Shown one piece after another: positions 10,309 through 20,103 of a stretch of DNA of 64,000 nucleotides. A program made the translations under genes and the position numbers. The stretch comes from Perognathus longimembris pacificus. Taxonomy: Eukaryota > Chordata > Mammalia > Rodentia > Heteromyidae. The notes beneath the pieces are model-generated. The model was not told the origin of the DNA and searched no databases. It saw only the letters and a program-made list of their open reading frames with translations. The stretch is from assembly GCF_023159225.1 (NCBI RefSeq), contig NC_063177.1, positions 15,958,673 through 16,022,672 of the forward strand, read 5' to 3'. The first letter of the stretch is position 1; every line of letters starts with the position of its first letter.

Positions 10309-10545
10309 GGGACATGAGCATTGGTAGCTCTCACTTGTAATCTTAGCTACTCAGCAGGCTGATATCTGAGAATCACGGTTGGAAGCCAACCCAAGTAGGA
10401 AAGCCTTTGAGACTCTTATCTCCAGTTAGTGACCAAAAAGCTGGAAGTGGAGCTGTGCCTCAATCATAAGAGCGCTAGCCTTGAACACAAAAGTTCATAA
10501 AGAGTACACAGACCCTGAGTTCAAGCCCCAGGACCAGCACATGTG
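10309..10545 (+). repeat. B1-Geo SINE
   Basis: Full length: 'aatcttagctactcagcagg' to 'gttcaagccccaggacc'. Confidence 0.75.
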
Positions 10546-10549
10546 TACA

Positions 10550-10586
10550 CGCTCACACACACACACACACACACGCACACACACAA
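10550..10586. repeat. (CA)n microsatellite
   Basis: About 15 CA units with a CG interruption extend the tail of the preceding SINE. Confidence 0.9.
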
Positions 10587-10631
10587 TATAGGCAGAGAAA
10601 CTGTGTGAGGGAGCTATCACTTTATAAAGTA

Positions 10632-10725
10632 CTTTCTAGCTGGAATAAACTCAGTGGGAAAGCACTTGCCTAAGTATGTGTAAGACCCAGATTAGATTGA
10701 TCCCAAATACCTAGAAAAACAACAA
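10632..10725 (+). repeat. ID-like monomer, diverged
   Basis: 'gctggaataaactcagtggg' and 'agcacttgcctaag' follow the ID A-box half. Confidence 0.4.
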
Positions 10726-10737
10726 CCTTTTCTCTCA

Positions 10738-11035
10738 GTTCGCTATTGCTGCATTAAAAACCACTCCAAACTTCATAGCTGGCTCATGGTTGTGTGGGTC
10801 AGTAATTTGGGAAGTATCGTCTAGATGACTCTCCTAGTTGGTCTTCCCTGGGGTCATTCATGGGACTGTAGTCATCCAACATCTTGCACAGGGCTGGGTA
10901 GTCTAACAAGACCTCATCACTGGCAATTGACCAATCAGACATAAGCAGGCACTGGCTTAATTTACTCCTCCTGCATAAGGCCTCTCTGTTGGGCTAGCCA
11001 AGACTTGTTTATATCCCAGGCCAAAGGTTCCATCC
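10738..11035 (+). repeat. Ancient interspersed repeat, family not assigned
   Basis: 'ctattgctgcattaaaaacc' followed by 'gtgtgggtcagtaatttggg' resembles a mammal-wide repeat family that I recognise by pattern but cannot name with confidence. There is no coding potential. Confidence 0.4.
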
Positions 11036-11209
11036 ACAGCCAAAGAAAAAGATCATTAAGCACCTTTCAAGCCTCTGCCTGCTCTATTGACCAAGTTCAG
11101 CTTTCAGAGGAGAAGAAAAAAAATCCGTTGATGGAAAATATTATGTTGCAAGGGGATTTGCATAAATAGAGAAAATTATTGTATCCAACTTTGTAATTTT
11201 CATGTCTAT

Positions 11210-11612
11210 TGTTATGGTCTGGAGATGAACCATCACCACCATCACCAAAACAAACAAACAAAAGAAGACAACGGCTCATGTACTGAAAGCTTGGTGCCCA
11301 GGTAATGGTGTGATATAGGAGGTTCTAGAAATGTAGGAGATGGGGAGGAAGTGGGTCCCCAGGAGCAGACCCTTGGAGGTATCTTGTCCTTAGCTCCTTC
11401 CTAGATTCCTCTCTCTGCTTCCTGTCCACCTTATGAGGTGAGTAGCCTCTGCCACATACCTCCACCATGATATTCTGCCTCACCATAGCCCAGAAACCAT
11501 AGAGCCAAGGACTATGAACTGAATCCTCTTAAACCATGAGCCAAAATGAATCCTTCCTCCCTGAAGTTATGTCAGACATTTTGTTACATTAACCAAAAGT
11601 CTGACCAGTGTA
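11210..11612 (+). repeat. ERVL-MaLR solo LTR
   Basis: It starts 'tgttatggtctggagatgaa', the typical 5' end of MaLR LTRs. It carries 'gccaaaatgaatccttcc' near the polyadenylation region and ends 'cattaaccaaaagtctgacc'. It looks like a nearly complete LTR with no internal region. Confidence 0.7.
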
Positions 11613-11633
11613 CCCCTCAGTCTATTGAACATA

Positions 11634-11892
11634 CTTTTTTGCCTTTGCCCATACTGAGGATTGAACTCAGGGCCTGATGCTATCCTGAGCTTTTTTTTTT
11701 TTACTCAAAACTAGAACTCTACTACTTGAGTCACAGCTCTACTTCCCAGCTTTTTGGTGGTTAATTGGAGATCAGAATCTCACATACTTTCCTGCCCACT
11801 CTGACTTTTCAGTGATCCTCAGATCTCATGTTCCTCAGATCTCAGTCTCCTTAGTAGCTAGGATTATAGGCATGAACTTCTGGTGCCTGGCT
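11634..11892 (-). repeat. B1-Geo SINE
   Basis: A full-length minus copy. A 20 bp segment around 'cctcagatctca' is locally duplicated in the B1-like half. Confidence 0.7.
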
Positions 11893-12227
11893 TTGTTAGT
11901 AAATGTCTTGTCCTAGGTATGAAGAGACATAGGCACATTTTCTGTTCTCAATGTCTGATATACTAACATTGGAAGATAGGAAGAAACTGGACTAGAATTG
12001 CCGTACAGGGCAGTTGGAACCATAACAGAGTCTAGAGGATAATGTATAAATTGGCAGAAGGGCACATGACTCTCACTGGGTGAGGGACATAGCATGGGCT
12101 CCCTGGAGGAAGGGACCAAGGAAGGTCTAGAGATGAAGAAGTCAAAGTAGAAAAGAGAAGGGAGAGGTGGAAGGAAAACACTGAGAAATGAAATCAAAGA
12201 GCTAAGAGCTTCAGTCAGCCTAAGATG

Positions 12228-12345
12228 GAAGCCACCCATGTCATTCCAGCACTTGAGAGGTAGACCTAGAAGCAGAAGGATCTTGAGTTTGAGGACAGCC
12301 TGTTGACATGTCAAGGCCCTATCATTAAAAACAAACAAAAAGTAT
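12228..12345 (+). repeat. B1-like SINE
   Basis: 'tcattccagcacttgagagg' and 'gagtttgaggacagcctg' are in B1 order. Confidence 0.55.
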
Positions 12346-12600
12346 GAAAGTGTAAACAGAAAAAATAGGCCAAATGCCAAGCCCATTTACTCGGAGCTCT
12401 ATCCAAGGTCTTTGTATAAATGATTCTGGAGGAGGGTTGTGGACAGGGCTTTGGGTCCATTTGCCTTCAGGAACATAGCTATCACAGGCTTCTAGAAGAG
12501 GCTGGTTTGTTATAAAGCCAAAGCCCTAAAACAATAAGTGAATGGTAGTGGAAATGTGACAGTGGTCAGTCTGGGTTGTGTGCCCATGGATGACTATGAT

Positions 12601-12808
12601 TTTTTTTTTTTTTTTTGGCCAGTCCTGGGCCTTGGACTCAGGGCCTGAGCACTGTCCCTGGCTTCTTCCCGCTCAAGGCTAGCACTCTGCCACTTGAGCC
12701 ACAGCGCCGCTTCTGGCCGTTTTCTGTATATGTGGTGCTGGGGAATCGAACCTAGGGCCTCGTGTATCCGAGGCAGGCACTCTTGCCACTAGGCTATATC
12801 CCCAGCCC
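12601..12808 (-). mobile_element. IDL-Geo SINE, young subfamily
   Basis: The body is identical to the copies at 8.6 and 51.1 kb. 'gattttttt' flanks both sides. Confidence 0.95.
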
Positions 12809-12827
12809 GATTTTTTTTTTTTTAACA

Positions 12828-12898
12828 TGGGCTGGAGATCGATTCCGTAGTAGACCTTGATAGCATAAGAGACCCTATATCTGATCCCCAGTACTGAA
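12828..12898 (+). repeat. ID-like monomer
   Basis: 'gggctggagatcgattcc' leads to 'ctgatccccagtactg'. The middle is diverged. Confidence 0.45.
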
Positions 12899-13088
12899 AT
12901 TTTTTTGTGTGTGCCAGTACTCAAACTTGAACTCAGGGCCTGGGCACTGTCCTGAGTTTTTGTGCTCAAGGCTAGTGCTCTACCACTTGAGTCACAGTTC
13001 CACTTTGGCTTTTTTGGTAGTTAATTGGAGATAAGAGTTGCAAGGACTTTCCTGCTCAGGTTGGCTTCAAACCACCAACTCCTGATGA
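12899..13088 (-). repeat. B1-Geo SINE, B1-like half truncated
   Basis: The Geo half and linker are clear ('ggtagttaattggagataag'). The element stops within 'ggcttcaaaccaccaac'. Confidence 0.65.
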
Positions 13089-13349
13089 AAACATTTTTTT
13101 AATTATTAGAAGGAAGGATCCAGGCCTAACAGCAATGTGTCTTTATTTCTGATCTGGTCACTGCAATTTAGGAGTCACACAAGCATTCATGTTTTGCTAT
13201 ACCCACTTCTAAGTTCTTTGATTATTTCACAATCAACAGGCACTATTTTGTATGTAAAAGGTTTAAGAAGACCTAGAAGTCTGAAATATTTCTACCTGAT
13301 GCTATGATGGCTAATACAGTTGATTCTGTGAGAGTCCTTGGTTTGTGCT

Positions 13350-13540
13350 GAGCATTTTATCTGTGTTTATTATACAATTATACCTTATAACAACTCGGTG
13401 AGTTGTCTACAATTACTTTCTTGTTTTACAGATTAGGAAACTGAGCCACAACAAGTTTACAAAATTTGCCCAAGGGGATACAGTTAAGAAAGGTCAGAGT
13501 AAGGATTAGATTTTGAGCTGTTTGGCTCAGGAGTCTATAA
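13350..13540 (-). repeat. MIR (ancient tRNA-derived SINE)
   Basis: 'ttttacagattaggaaactg' and 'aaatttgcccaaggggatac' match the reverse complement of the MIR core. MIR is a pan-mammalian repeat, unlike the Geomyoid SINEs around it. Confidence 0.75.
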
Positions 13541-13660
13541 TCACTATGCAAAATCAAATTACCACTGTGAACAGTAGAGAGGGATATACAGATACATTCC
13601 TGGACGTATGGAAAGTCCAAAGCAGCTGGTATAATTCTCTAAAATATCAAGCTTAACTCT

Positions 13661-13896
13661 TTTTTTTCCCCTGGTACCAAGGGTTGAACATAGATAATTA
13701 TGCCTTCTTGGCTTTTTGTTCCGCTGTCCTACTACCACTTGGTCCACACTCCCAGCCAGGCTTTTTTCCTCATTATTTTGGAAACTGAGTGTTAAGGGCT
13801 TTTCTGCCCAGTTTGAGTGGGAACCTTGGTCCTCTGGATATCATACTCTTGAGTAGTTAGGATTACAGACAGCCATGAGCCACTGACACTAGCCTT
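13661..13896 (-). repeat. B1-Geo SINE, diverged
   Basis: The composite plan is recognisable through 'ctaccacttggtccacac' and 'gttaggattacagac', with many changes. Confidence 0.5.
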
Positions 13897-13959
13897 AAAC
13901 TTTGTCATAAGATGTTTAATGTCTCATAATATGTGTATGTTTTGTCTTAAATAATGCAG

Positions 13960-14192
13960 CCAAGCGCCGGTGGCTTATACCTGTAATCCTAGCTACTCAG
14001 GAGGCTGAGATCTGAGGCTTGCAGTTCAAAGCTAACTCTGGCAGGAAAGTCCATGAAACTGTTACCTCCAACTAACCACCAAAGTGCCAGATCTGGAGGT
14101 GTGACTCAAATAGTAGAATGCCAGTATTAAGCGAAAAAGGCTAAGAGACAGCACCCAGGCCCTAAGTTCAAGCCCCAGTACCATCACAAAAA
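13960..14192 (+). repeat. B1-Geo SINE
   Basis: A full-length plus copy from 'caagcgccggtggcttatac' to 'gttcaagccccagtacc'. Confidence 0.75.
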
Positions 14193-14796
14193 TAATTAAA
14201 ATAATGCAAATGATTCCCTACCTATTCAAAACAAATGCTCTAGGAAAAATGCCCCATGTTTATCCTGGGGCATCACGTGTCTTGGACATACCACTGTGCG
14301 TATCCAGGGAACTGTTTGTCCTAAGCCAAGAAACACAGGCAAACTAGTTCCACATCTCTGGCATTCCTTGCTAGACAATGAAGTCAGAATATTTTCCTGA
14401 GATTCTGGGAGCAATCAGAGATCAGTTAACTTTAGTCTCTACCTTGGATCCAGCTCAGGGGATACTTCTTCCCCTAAGTAAGCTCAGCAAATATTCTGTT
14501 TGGTGACAGCTGACAAATCCCCAGACCTGCTGGCCGGGTGTGACATTCCGTAGGCTGACCCAGCTGTCTCTGACTAGGTCACCTCCTCACAGCCCATAGC
14601 CCACTTTCTAGGAACTCACACGTGGTGACTGCTATGATGATATGCTCAGCCCAATGTTCAGGGGTAAGTGATTGGCAAATGCTCAAGTGTGGCCACAAAA
14701 ACATTTTGCAAGCTGTGACACTGCTGGCACAATGCTGTGAGTATAAATGAGTGTCACTGTGCTTACACTTAAAAAGAGGTTAAAAAAAAAAAAAAG
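14193..14796. other. Non-repetitive intergenic stretch
   Basis: No SINE, LTR or open coding frame is apparent. Mixed composition with several CTGACC/GGTCA-like half sites, none decisive. Confidence 0.45.
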
Positions 14797-15100
14797 CCAG
14801 ACATTGGTTGCTCACGCCTATAGTCCTAGTGGCTCGGGAGGCTGAGCTCTGAGGATTGTGGTTTGAAGCCAGCAAGGGTAGAAAAGTCTTTGAGACTCTT
14901 ATCTTCAATTAACCACCCCCAAAGTGGAAGTGGAAAATGAGTCTTAGCTCTGACTGGCTCCCAGGCTGTCTGTGTGTCCTCCGTCGAGAGGGGGGATGGC
15001 AGCCTGTTGGCCCTTTCCTCTTCTTGGCCTGTCCGTGTGGGGCGTGTTTCCCATCTCTCCTGCAGGATAGGAGAGCCCGGGAGGCTAAAACCCCCCAACA

Positions 15101-15120
15101 TTTTGGCACCCAAACGCGAG
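15101..15120 (+). promoter_or_regulatory. Candidate retroviral primer-binding site
   Basis: It lies directly after the U5 terminal 'aaca'. 'tggcacccaaacgcgaggc' resembles the lysine-type sites of betaretrovirus-like elements, with several mismatches. Confidence 0.5.
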
Positions 15121-16138
15121 GCACGAAGCACGACGCGGTGAAACTGTCGGCGGGCCAGGCCAATTGGATTCTGAGAATTTGCTGGCAACCCAGCAAGAGG
15201 TGACGATCTATCCAGAGGATTCCGAGAGATGCCTCCACAGCCTTGCCCAGATCCAACCCATCTCTCCTGCCTGCCTCCATCACACATGGTTAATGAAGCC
15301 TGCTGATCCAGAATGGAAGACACAGCCACTGCTAAAGCTGAAACCTTTACATTGCCCCGACCCTTTGCCCTCTTGATTATTATTCATTTGTGCTCTCTTC
15401 CACCTGCCGGATAACATCCCTCACTGAGGTTGCCACCTGGGAACTTGCAGTTCAAGGCCATCATCTTTCTACACTGCTGTGCCCAGCGCAGATCTGGACC
15501 CTGAAGGCCCCAGCACTAGGGACTCCTTGACGTGCCCAAGCTGCAGGAGGAAAACAAAGACCGTGGTGGATTTCTTCCTGCTCTTCCATGGAAATACGGG
15601 AAGCCTGCCTACGTGCATCAGCGGTGGACCAGCGCCGGCCCTGCTTGCTTCCTGGACTCTGCTTTGGCGTCTCCCGTGGCACAATGTTTTGCTGTGGCAA
15701 TACTGCCTACAGCTTTGCAAAAGAACTGGAATGGAGTATTACATTGTCGTTTCCCTTTTGTCTCTCCCCTGCTGCTAAACTTAGGGGTTCCCATTGGAGG
15801 GAAATAGGAATTGAGGGTTTTGACACCTTGCCTCAATGTTTATGTTAAAATGTTTACTAACCACATGCGTTAAGTTACCAGCACCTTGGCTGCCGTGGAC
15901 CTCCAGAGTCTCCAGAGCCCGAACCTGTTTCTACCTCACCGCCAGAGAAGGTGAATGCTGCCGGTTACCTTGAGTGGCGCAGAGACGGACTAAGAACTCC
16001 AATTTTCTCTGGACTGAGCCAAATGGGTGGCCCCTTCACTTACCCCCCCTTGTAGGAGAGGCCACCACACTTGCCTTATGGCTACATATGCTTTATGTTT
16101 ACATCGCCTCCTGTTATTTAAAAAACAGAAGGGGGAGA

Positions 16139-16515
16139 TGTTGGGCACTGCTTATAGCTTTAAGAGGCAGTCCTAGGCCCGCCTCTTCTCCAGCCCTAGG
16201 ACCGCGTGGCTGTTAGCCATGCCTACTCTCTCCGGGTCCGGAACCAGGAAGACTGGCTCTAACCAGGCCCGCCTCCTGCCTTGGACGGCGTGTGCGCCAA
16301 GATGGCGGCGGGCAGAACCCAGGGGGCAGACCTGTGGGACATGATGACCGCCCATAGAGGAAGTCCCCTGATGTCACTGTGATGGACAGCTCATAATCAG
16401 CCTATCGCTGTGTCTAGCTAGCCACTCCAAATCCTTCCCCTTCCTGCCGCCATTACTGCTATATAAACCCCACACTGAAAATAAAACCTCGGATTTCGTG
16501 CGACATTTTCCCCAG
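16139..16515 (+). repeat. 3' LTR U3-R of the ERV retrocopy
   Basis: It starts 'tgttgggcactgc' directly after the polypurine tract. It contains a 'gccaagatggcggcggg' YY1-type motif (about 16297), a 'ctatataaaccc' TATA box (16459-16470) and AATAAA (16480-16485). No U5 follows, because the RNA was polyadenylated at the end of R. Confidence 0.75.
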
Positions 16516-16540
16516 AAAAAAAAAAAAAAAAAAAAAAAAC
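16516..16540 (+). other. Retrotransposition poly(A) tail
   Basis: An uninterrupted run of about 24 A residues starts immediately at the R end, so it is a genuine mRNA tail. Confidence 0.85.
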
Positions 16541-16666
16541 TGGAAGTGGAACTATGGCTCAAAATGGTAGAGCCACTAGCCTTGAGTTCAAGCTCCAGGA
16601 CAGATTAAAAACAAAAACAAAAACAAAAATAGAATGGCAAAATTAAATATTTTACCACAATAAAAT

Positions 16667-16745
16667 AGCTTGGAGCTGAAAATGTAGCTCAGAGCACATG
16701 CTTAGGCTGTTTAAGGTCCTGGATTCAATCCCTAGCACACTTAAA
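16667..16745 (+). repeat. ID-like monomer
   Basis: 'ttggagctgaaaatgtagct' and 'ggattcaatccctagcac' follow the ID plan. Confidence 0.55.
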
Positions 16746-16773
16746 AGGAAGTTTTACAAAGTAAAGAATTTAT

Positions 16774-16984
16774 GGGCTGGGAATATGGCCTAGTGGCAAG
16801 AGCGCTTGCCTCGTATACATGAAGCCCTGGGTTTGATTCCTCAGCACCACATATATAGAAAAAAGCCAGAAGTGGTGCTGTGGCTCAAGAGGTAGAGTGC
16901 TAGCCTTGAGCAAAAAGAAGCCAGGGACAGTGCTCAGGCCCTGAGTTCACGCCCCAGACTGGCAACAACAACAACAAAAAAAAC
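16774..16984 (+). mobile_element. IDL-Geo SINE
   Basis: A full-length plus copy with a (CAA)n-like tail. The target 'aaagtaaagaatttat' is repeated on the other side. Confidence 0.88.
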
Positions 16985-17008
16985 AAAGCAAAGTAAAGAA
17001 TTTATCAC

Positions 17009-17210
17009 GGGCTGGGGATATGGCCTAGTGGCAAGAGTGCCTGCCTTGGATACACGAAGCCCTAGGTTCGATTCCCCAGCACCACATATACAGAAAACAG
17101 CTAGAAGCGGTGCTGTGGCTCAAGCGGCAGAGTGCTAGCCTTGAGCGGGAAGAAGCCAGGGACAGTGCTCAGGCCCTGAGTCCAAGGCCCAGGACTGGCA
17201 AAAAAAAAAA
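17009..17210 (+). mobile_element. IDL-Geo SINE, young subfamily
   Basis: It has 'ggatacacgaagccctaggt' and 'gagcgggaagaagcc'. It is flanked by 'aagaatttatca' on each side. This target is the downstream copy of the TSD made by the previous element. Confidence 0.9.
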
Positions 17211-17221
17211 AAGAATTTATC

Positions 17222-17404
17222 AGTCAGGCACTGGTGGCTTATTCCTATAATCTTAGCTACTACAAAGGCTGTGGATCACAATTCGAAGCCAGCCCAGAGA
17301 AGGAAAATCCTTAAGACTCATATCTTCAATTCACCACCAGAAAGTCAGAAGTGGAGGTATGGTTTAAGTGGTAGAGCACTTGCCTTGAACATAAAAACTA
17401 AGCA
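17222..17404 (+). repeat. B1-Geo SINE, 3'-truncated
   Basis: 'ggcactggtggcttattcc' to 'ttgccttgaacataaaaac'. The terminal Geo segment is missing where the next composite SINE begins. Confidence 0.65.
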
Positions 17405-17778
17405 AGAAGTTAGTGTTAGTGGCTCATGCCTGTAAGCTTAGCTACTCAGGAGGCTAAGATCTGAGGATTATGGTTCAAAGCCAGCCAAGGCAGAAAAATC
17501 TGTGAGACTTTTATCTCCAGTTAATCACAGGAAAGACTGAAAGTGGCACTGTAGATCAAGAGGTATAACTCTAGCTTTGAGCAAAAGAAGGTCGGGGGGA
17601 GGGGGAGGGGGAGGGGGAATGAGGCAGGAGTTAACAAACAGTACAAGAAATGTATCCAATGCCTAACTTATGAAACTGTAACCTCTCTGTACATCAGTTT
17701 GACAAAAATTTTTTTAAAATACAAAAAAAGAAGCTCAGGGGCATTATCCAAGCCCTGAGTTCAAGCCCCAGCACCATC
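17405..17778 (+). repeat. B1-Geo SINE split by an L1 3' end
   Basis: The first part reaches 'gctttgagcaaaagaag' (17589). The Geo terminus resumes at about 17730 with 'aagctcaggggcattatcc'. Confidence 0.7.
17590..17729 (+). repeat. L1 3'UTR end, nested in B1-Geo
   Basis: It consists of a G-rich (GGGGGA)n tract, then 'acaagaaatgtatccaatgc', then 'ctctgtacatcagtttgaca' and A-rich sequence. 'aaaagaag' is repeated on both sides. A 140 bp L1 stub like this is an extreme 5' truncation. Confidence 0.65.
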
Positions 17779-17845
17779 ACACACACACAAACACACACAC
17801 ATACACACACAAAAAAACCTACGTGAGAATACAAGGCACTACACA
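17775..17845. repeat. (CA)n-rich simple repeat
   Basis: Imperfect CA and CACAAA units extend the SINE tail. Confidence 0.75.
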
Positions 17846-18063
17846 CACCAAAAAACAAACCACCACAAAAAAGAGTTTATCAACAGACACACAGTATTTG
17901 GTACCAGCTTTGACATTATGCTGGGACTGGGAATGGCAACTGTATCTAGGAGGCTGGAGCCACTAGCCAAGGATTTAATCCAGAAACTCCTCTGCTGAAA
18001 CCTCTTCAATGGCTTTTAATTACTGTTGGGAAAAGACTAGCAGTATACACTGGCTTATCAAGT

Positions 18064-18281
18064 TGTTTTTTTGTTTGTTTTTTTTTGCCAGTCCTGGGGC
18101 TTGGGACTCAGGGCCTGAGCACTGTCTCTGGCTTCTTTTTGCTCAAGGCTAGCACTCTGCCACTTGAGCCACAGCGCCACTTCTGGCTGTTTTGTATATA
18201 TATGTGGTGCTGGGGACTCGAACCCAGGACTTCATGTATAAGAGGCAAGCATTCTTGCCACTAGGCCATATCCCCAGCCCC
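18064..18281 (-). mobile_element. IDL-Geo SINE
   Basis: A full-length minus copy with the linker 'tatatatatgtggtgctggg'. 'tggcttat' is present on both sides. Confidence 0.8.
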
Positions 18282-18342
18282 CTTGGCTTATACAGTTTTG
18301 TGTGGTCACCTACCCAACCTTGTTTTTCTATTTCTTTCCTTG

Positions 18343-18559
18343 CTTTTTTTTGGGAGGGGGGGCAGTTCTGAGGCTTGAACTCAGAGCCTGGGCACTGTTC
18401 CTGAGTTTATTTTTTCTCAAGGCTAGTGCTCTACCACCTTAGCCACAGTGTCACTTCAGGCTCTTTCTGTTTGAAAGATGTGATACTGAGGAATCAAACC
18501 CAGGGCTTCACATATGCTAGGCAAGCAAGCACTCTACCACCAAGCCACATTCCCATCCC
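18343..18559 (-). repeat. IDL-Geo SINE, older copy
   Basis: The linker is 'gaaagatgtgatactgagg' and a 'gcaagcaagcac' duplication lies in the ID half. 'ccttgcttttttt' flanks it. Confidence 0.7.
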
Positions 18560-18744
18560 TCTCCTTGCTTTTTTTTTTTTTTTTTGTGCCAACCACTCTG
18601 CCTTTCTTTCTCTTTAGGGTGTGTCAAGCTCTTTTGCACCCTCAGGGATTTTGCACAGGATTTCCCCTATTTCTTGAAAATGTTTTCCACTCCATTGCTA
18701 ATTCAACCCAAGTGTTACTTGCTCAGAGAGTCCCAGTTTGGGTC

Positions 18745-18937
18745 AAGCTTCATAGCTTAGTGGTAGAGTGCTTGCCTCGTATACATGAAGGCCTGGGTTC
18801 GATTCCTCAGCAACACATATATAAAAAAAGCCAGAAGTGGGGCTGTGGCTCAAGTGGTAAAGTGCTAGCCTTGAGCAAAGAGAAGCCAGGGACAGTGCTC
18901 AGGCCCTAAGTTCAAGCCCCAAGACTGGCAAAAAATA
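18745..18937 (+). repeat. IDL-Geo SINE, 5' end eroded
   Basis: The first about 12 bp of the ID monomer are replaced ('aagcttcatagcttagtggt'). The rest of the dimer is intact. Confidence 0.75.
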
Positions 18938-18969
18938 ATCCAACAGGAACTTGCACAAAATCAAAGCTT

Positions 18970-19222
18970 ATAGTCGGGCACTGGTAGCTCATACCTTTAA
19001 ACCTCGCTACTCAGGAGACTGAAATCTGAGGACCACAATTCAAAGCTAGCTTGAGCAGGAAAGTTGGTGAGACTCTTACCTCCATTTAACTGCCAGAAGT
19101 GGAGCTATAGCTCAAGTGATAGAGCAGTCACCTTAAGCAAGAAGGCTTAGGGACAGTGCCCAGGCCCTAAATTCAAGTTCTAGGACTAGTATTTAAAAAT
19201 AAATAAATAAACAAAAAAAACC
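18970..19222 (+). repeat. B1-Geo SINE
   Basis: Full length, with an A-rich tail expanded into (TAAA)n. Confidence 0.75.
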
Positions 19223-19467
19223 CAGTTTATTTCTTCTTCTTGATGTCCTGGTGCCGAGGACTTAGTCTTCTTTCATCTTGTTGCTCCAATGTGGCTTTCA
19301 TTCCCAAGTCCAGTAGGGCAACTCGAGCTCCAGCTATTGCTTCTACGTTCCCACTCAGCAGAAGTCCTCATATTACTGACATTTTCAAGAAGATGAACAT
19401 GCCTCTCCATTCATCTCTTTGACAGACTTTTTTTCTCCTCTTTCTTCTTCCCCCTCTGTCTCTCTCT

Positions 19468-19545
19468 AAGTGCTACTGTGATCCTTAGGTCTCAGTCTCC
19501 TGAGTAGCTAGAATTACAGATGTGAGTCACCAGTGCCTGGCTCGG
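19468..19545 (-). repeat. B1-Geo, B1-like half only
   Basis: 'ggtctcagtctcctgagtag' to 'gtgagtcaccagtgcctggc' is the antisense of the 5' end of the composite SINE. Confidence 0.65.
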
Positions 19546-19789
19546 CCAGACTGTCTTGTTGTAGAAAGGCTGGTAAATGTAGTCTTAGTCTAGGCAACTC
19601 CCTGTCCACCTAAAAATCCAAGGTTCTATTACTCACAAGGAAGGAAGGCTGACACTGAGGGATGACCAGAGTCTGCCCTAGTCATACTTGTCTTATTTCA
19701 TAATCATAAGCTCATTTAAGGTGATTATTTCACTGAAGTCTTACTCCCACATCAGATTACAATCTCTATAAGAACTGGGCTTTTCCTGC

Positions 19790-19878
19790 TTTCCTTTTTC
19801 TTTTTTTTCTTTCTCCTTCTCCTTCCTTCCTTCCTTCCTTCCTTTCTCTTTCTTTTCTTTCTTTTTTTTATTTTTTTG
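19790..19878. repeat. Pyrimidine-rich (TTCC)n tract
   Basis: CT-only sequence with a core of five TTCC units. It merges into the poly(T) of the next SINE. Confidence 0.8.
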
Positions 19879-20103
19879 CCAGTTCTAGGATTTGGACTAG
19901 TGCTCACTCTTGCTCAGTTTGCTTCCTTGACTTGGGCTGACACTCTACCACTTGATTCACACTTCTGGCCCTCCTTTTTGCTGGTCATTTTAGAAATTGA
20001 GTCTTGCAGACTTTTCTACTGAGGCTTATGCCAAGCTGCCTTCTTCAGATCTCAGCCTCCTGAGTAGCTAGCATTACAGGTTTAAGCTACCAGCACCTGG
20101 CAT
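19879..20103 (-). repeat. B1-Geo SINE
   Basis: A full-length but diverged minus copy. 'ccaccacctggc'-type termini are replaced by 'taccagcacctggc'. Confidence 0.6.

Larger units (their letters stand above)
14936..16540 (+). mobile_element. Poly(A)-tailed retrocopy of a class II-like ERV transcript
   Basis: The insert has the layout of a retroviral RNA, not a provirus. A U5-like leader ends at 'ccccccaaca' (15100), then come a primer-binding-like 'ttggcacccaaacgcgagg', about 1 kb of internal sequence without a recognisable gag, pol or env, a polypurine tract at 16121-16138, and a single U3-R (16139-16515). The 3' end stops after AATAAA and 'gacattttccccag' and passes straight into 25 A residues. 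An 11 bp duplication, 'tggaagtggaa', flanks the whole unit. A missing 5' U3, a poly(A) tail and a long TSD are LINE-machinery hallmarks. Open frames inside (for example 14826-15329 antisense and 15479-15778 sense) show no retroviral similarity that I can see. Class II assignment rests only on the primer-binding-like site. Confidence 0.75.
14797..16612 (+). repeat. B1-Geo SINE split by an ERV retrocopy
   Basis: The B1-like half (14797-14935) ends within the start of the Geo half. The Geo half resumes at 16541 ('tggaagtggaactatggctc') and ends at 'caagctccaggac'. Joining the two sides gives a normal composite SINE, so the 1.6 kb between them arrived later. Confidence 0.85.

Noticed and set aside
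14826..15329. 167-codon antisense open frame, with several overlapping frames on both strands at 14909-15848
   Set aside because: All lie in the ERV retrocopy or run from it into the host SINE. No retroviral or cellular domain is visible, and long frames occur on both strands, as expected for GC-rich non-coding sequence.
16774..16850. tRNA gene-like A and B boxes ('ggcctagtggc' and 'gggtttgattcc')
   Set aside because: They are the internal promoter of the tRNA-derived SINE. No cloverleaf, acceptor stem or discriminator typical of a functional tRNA is present.
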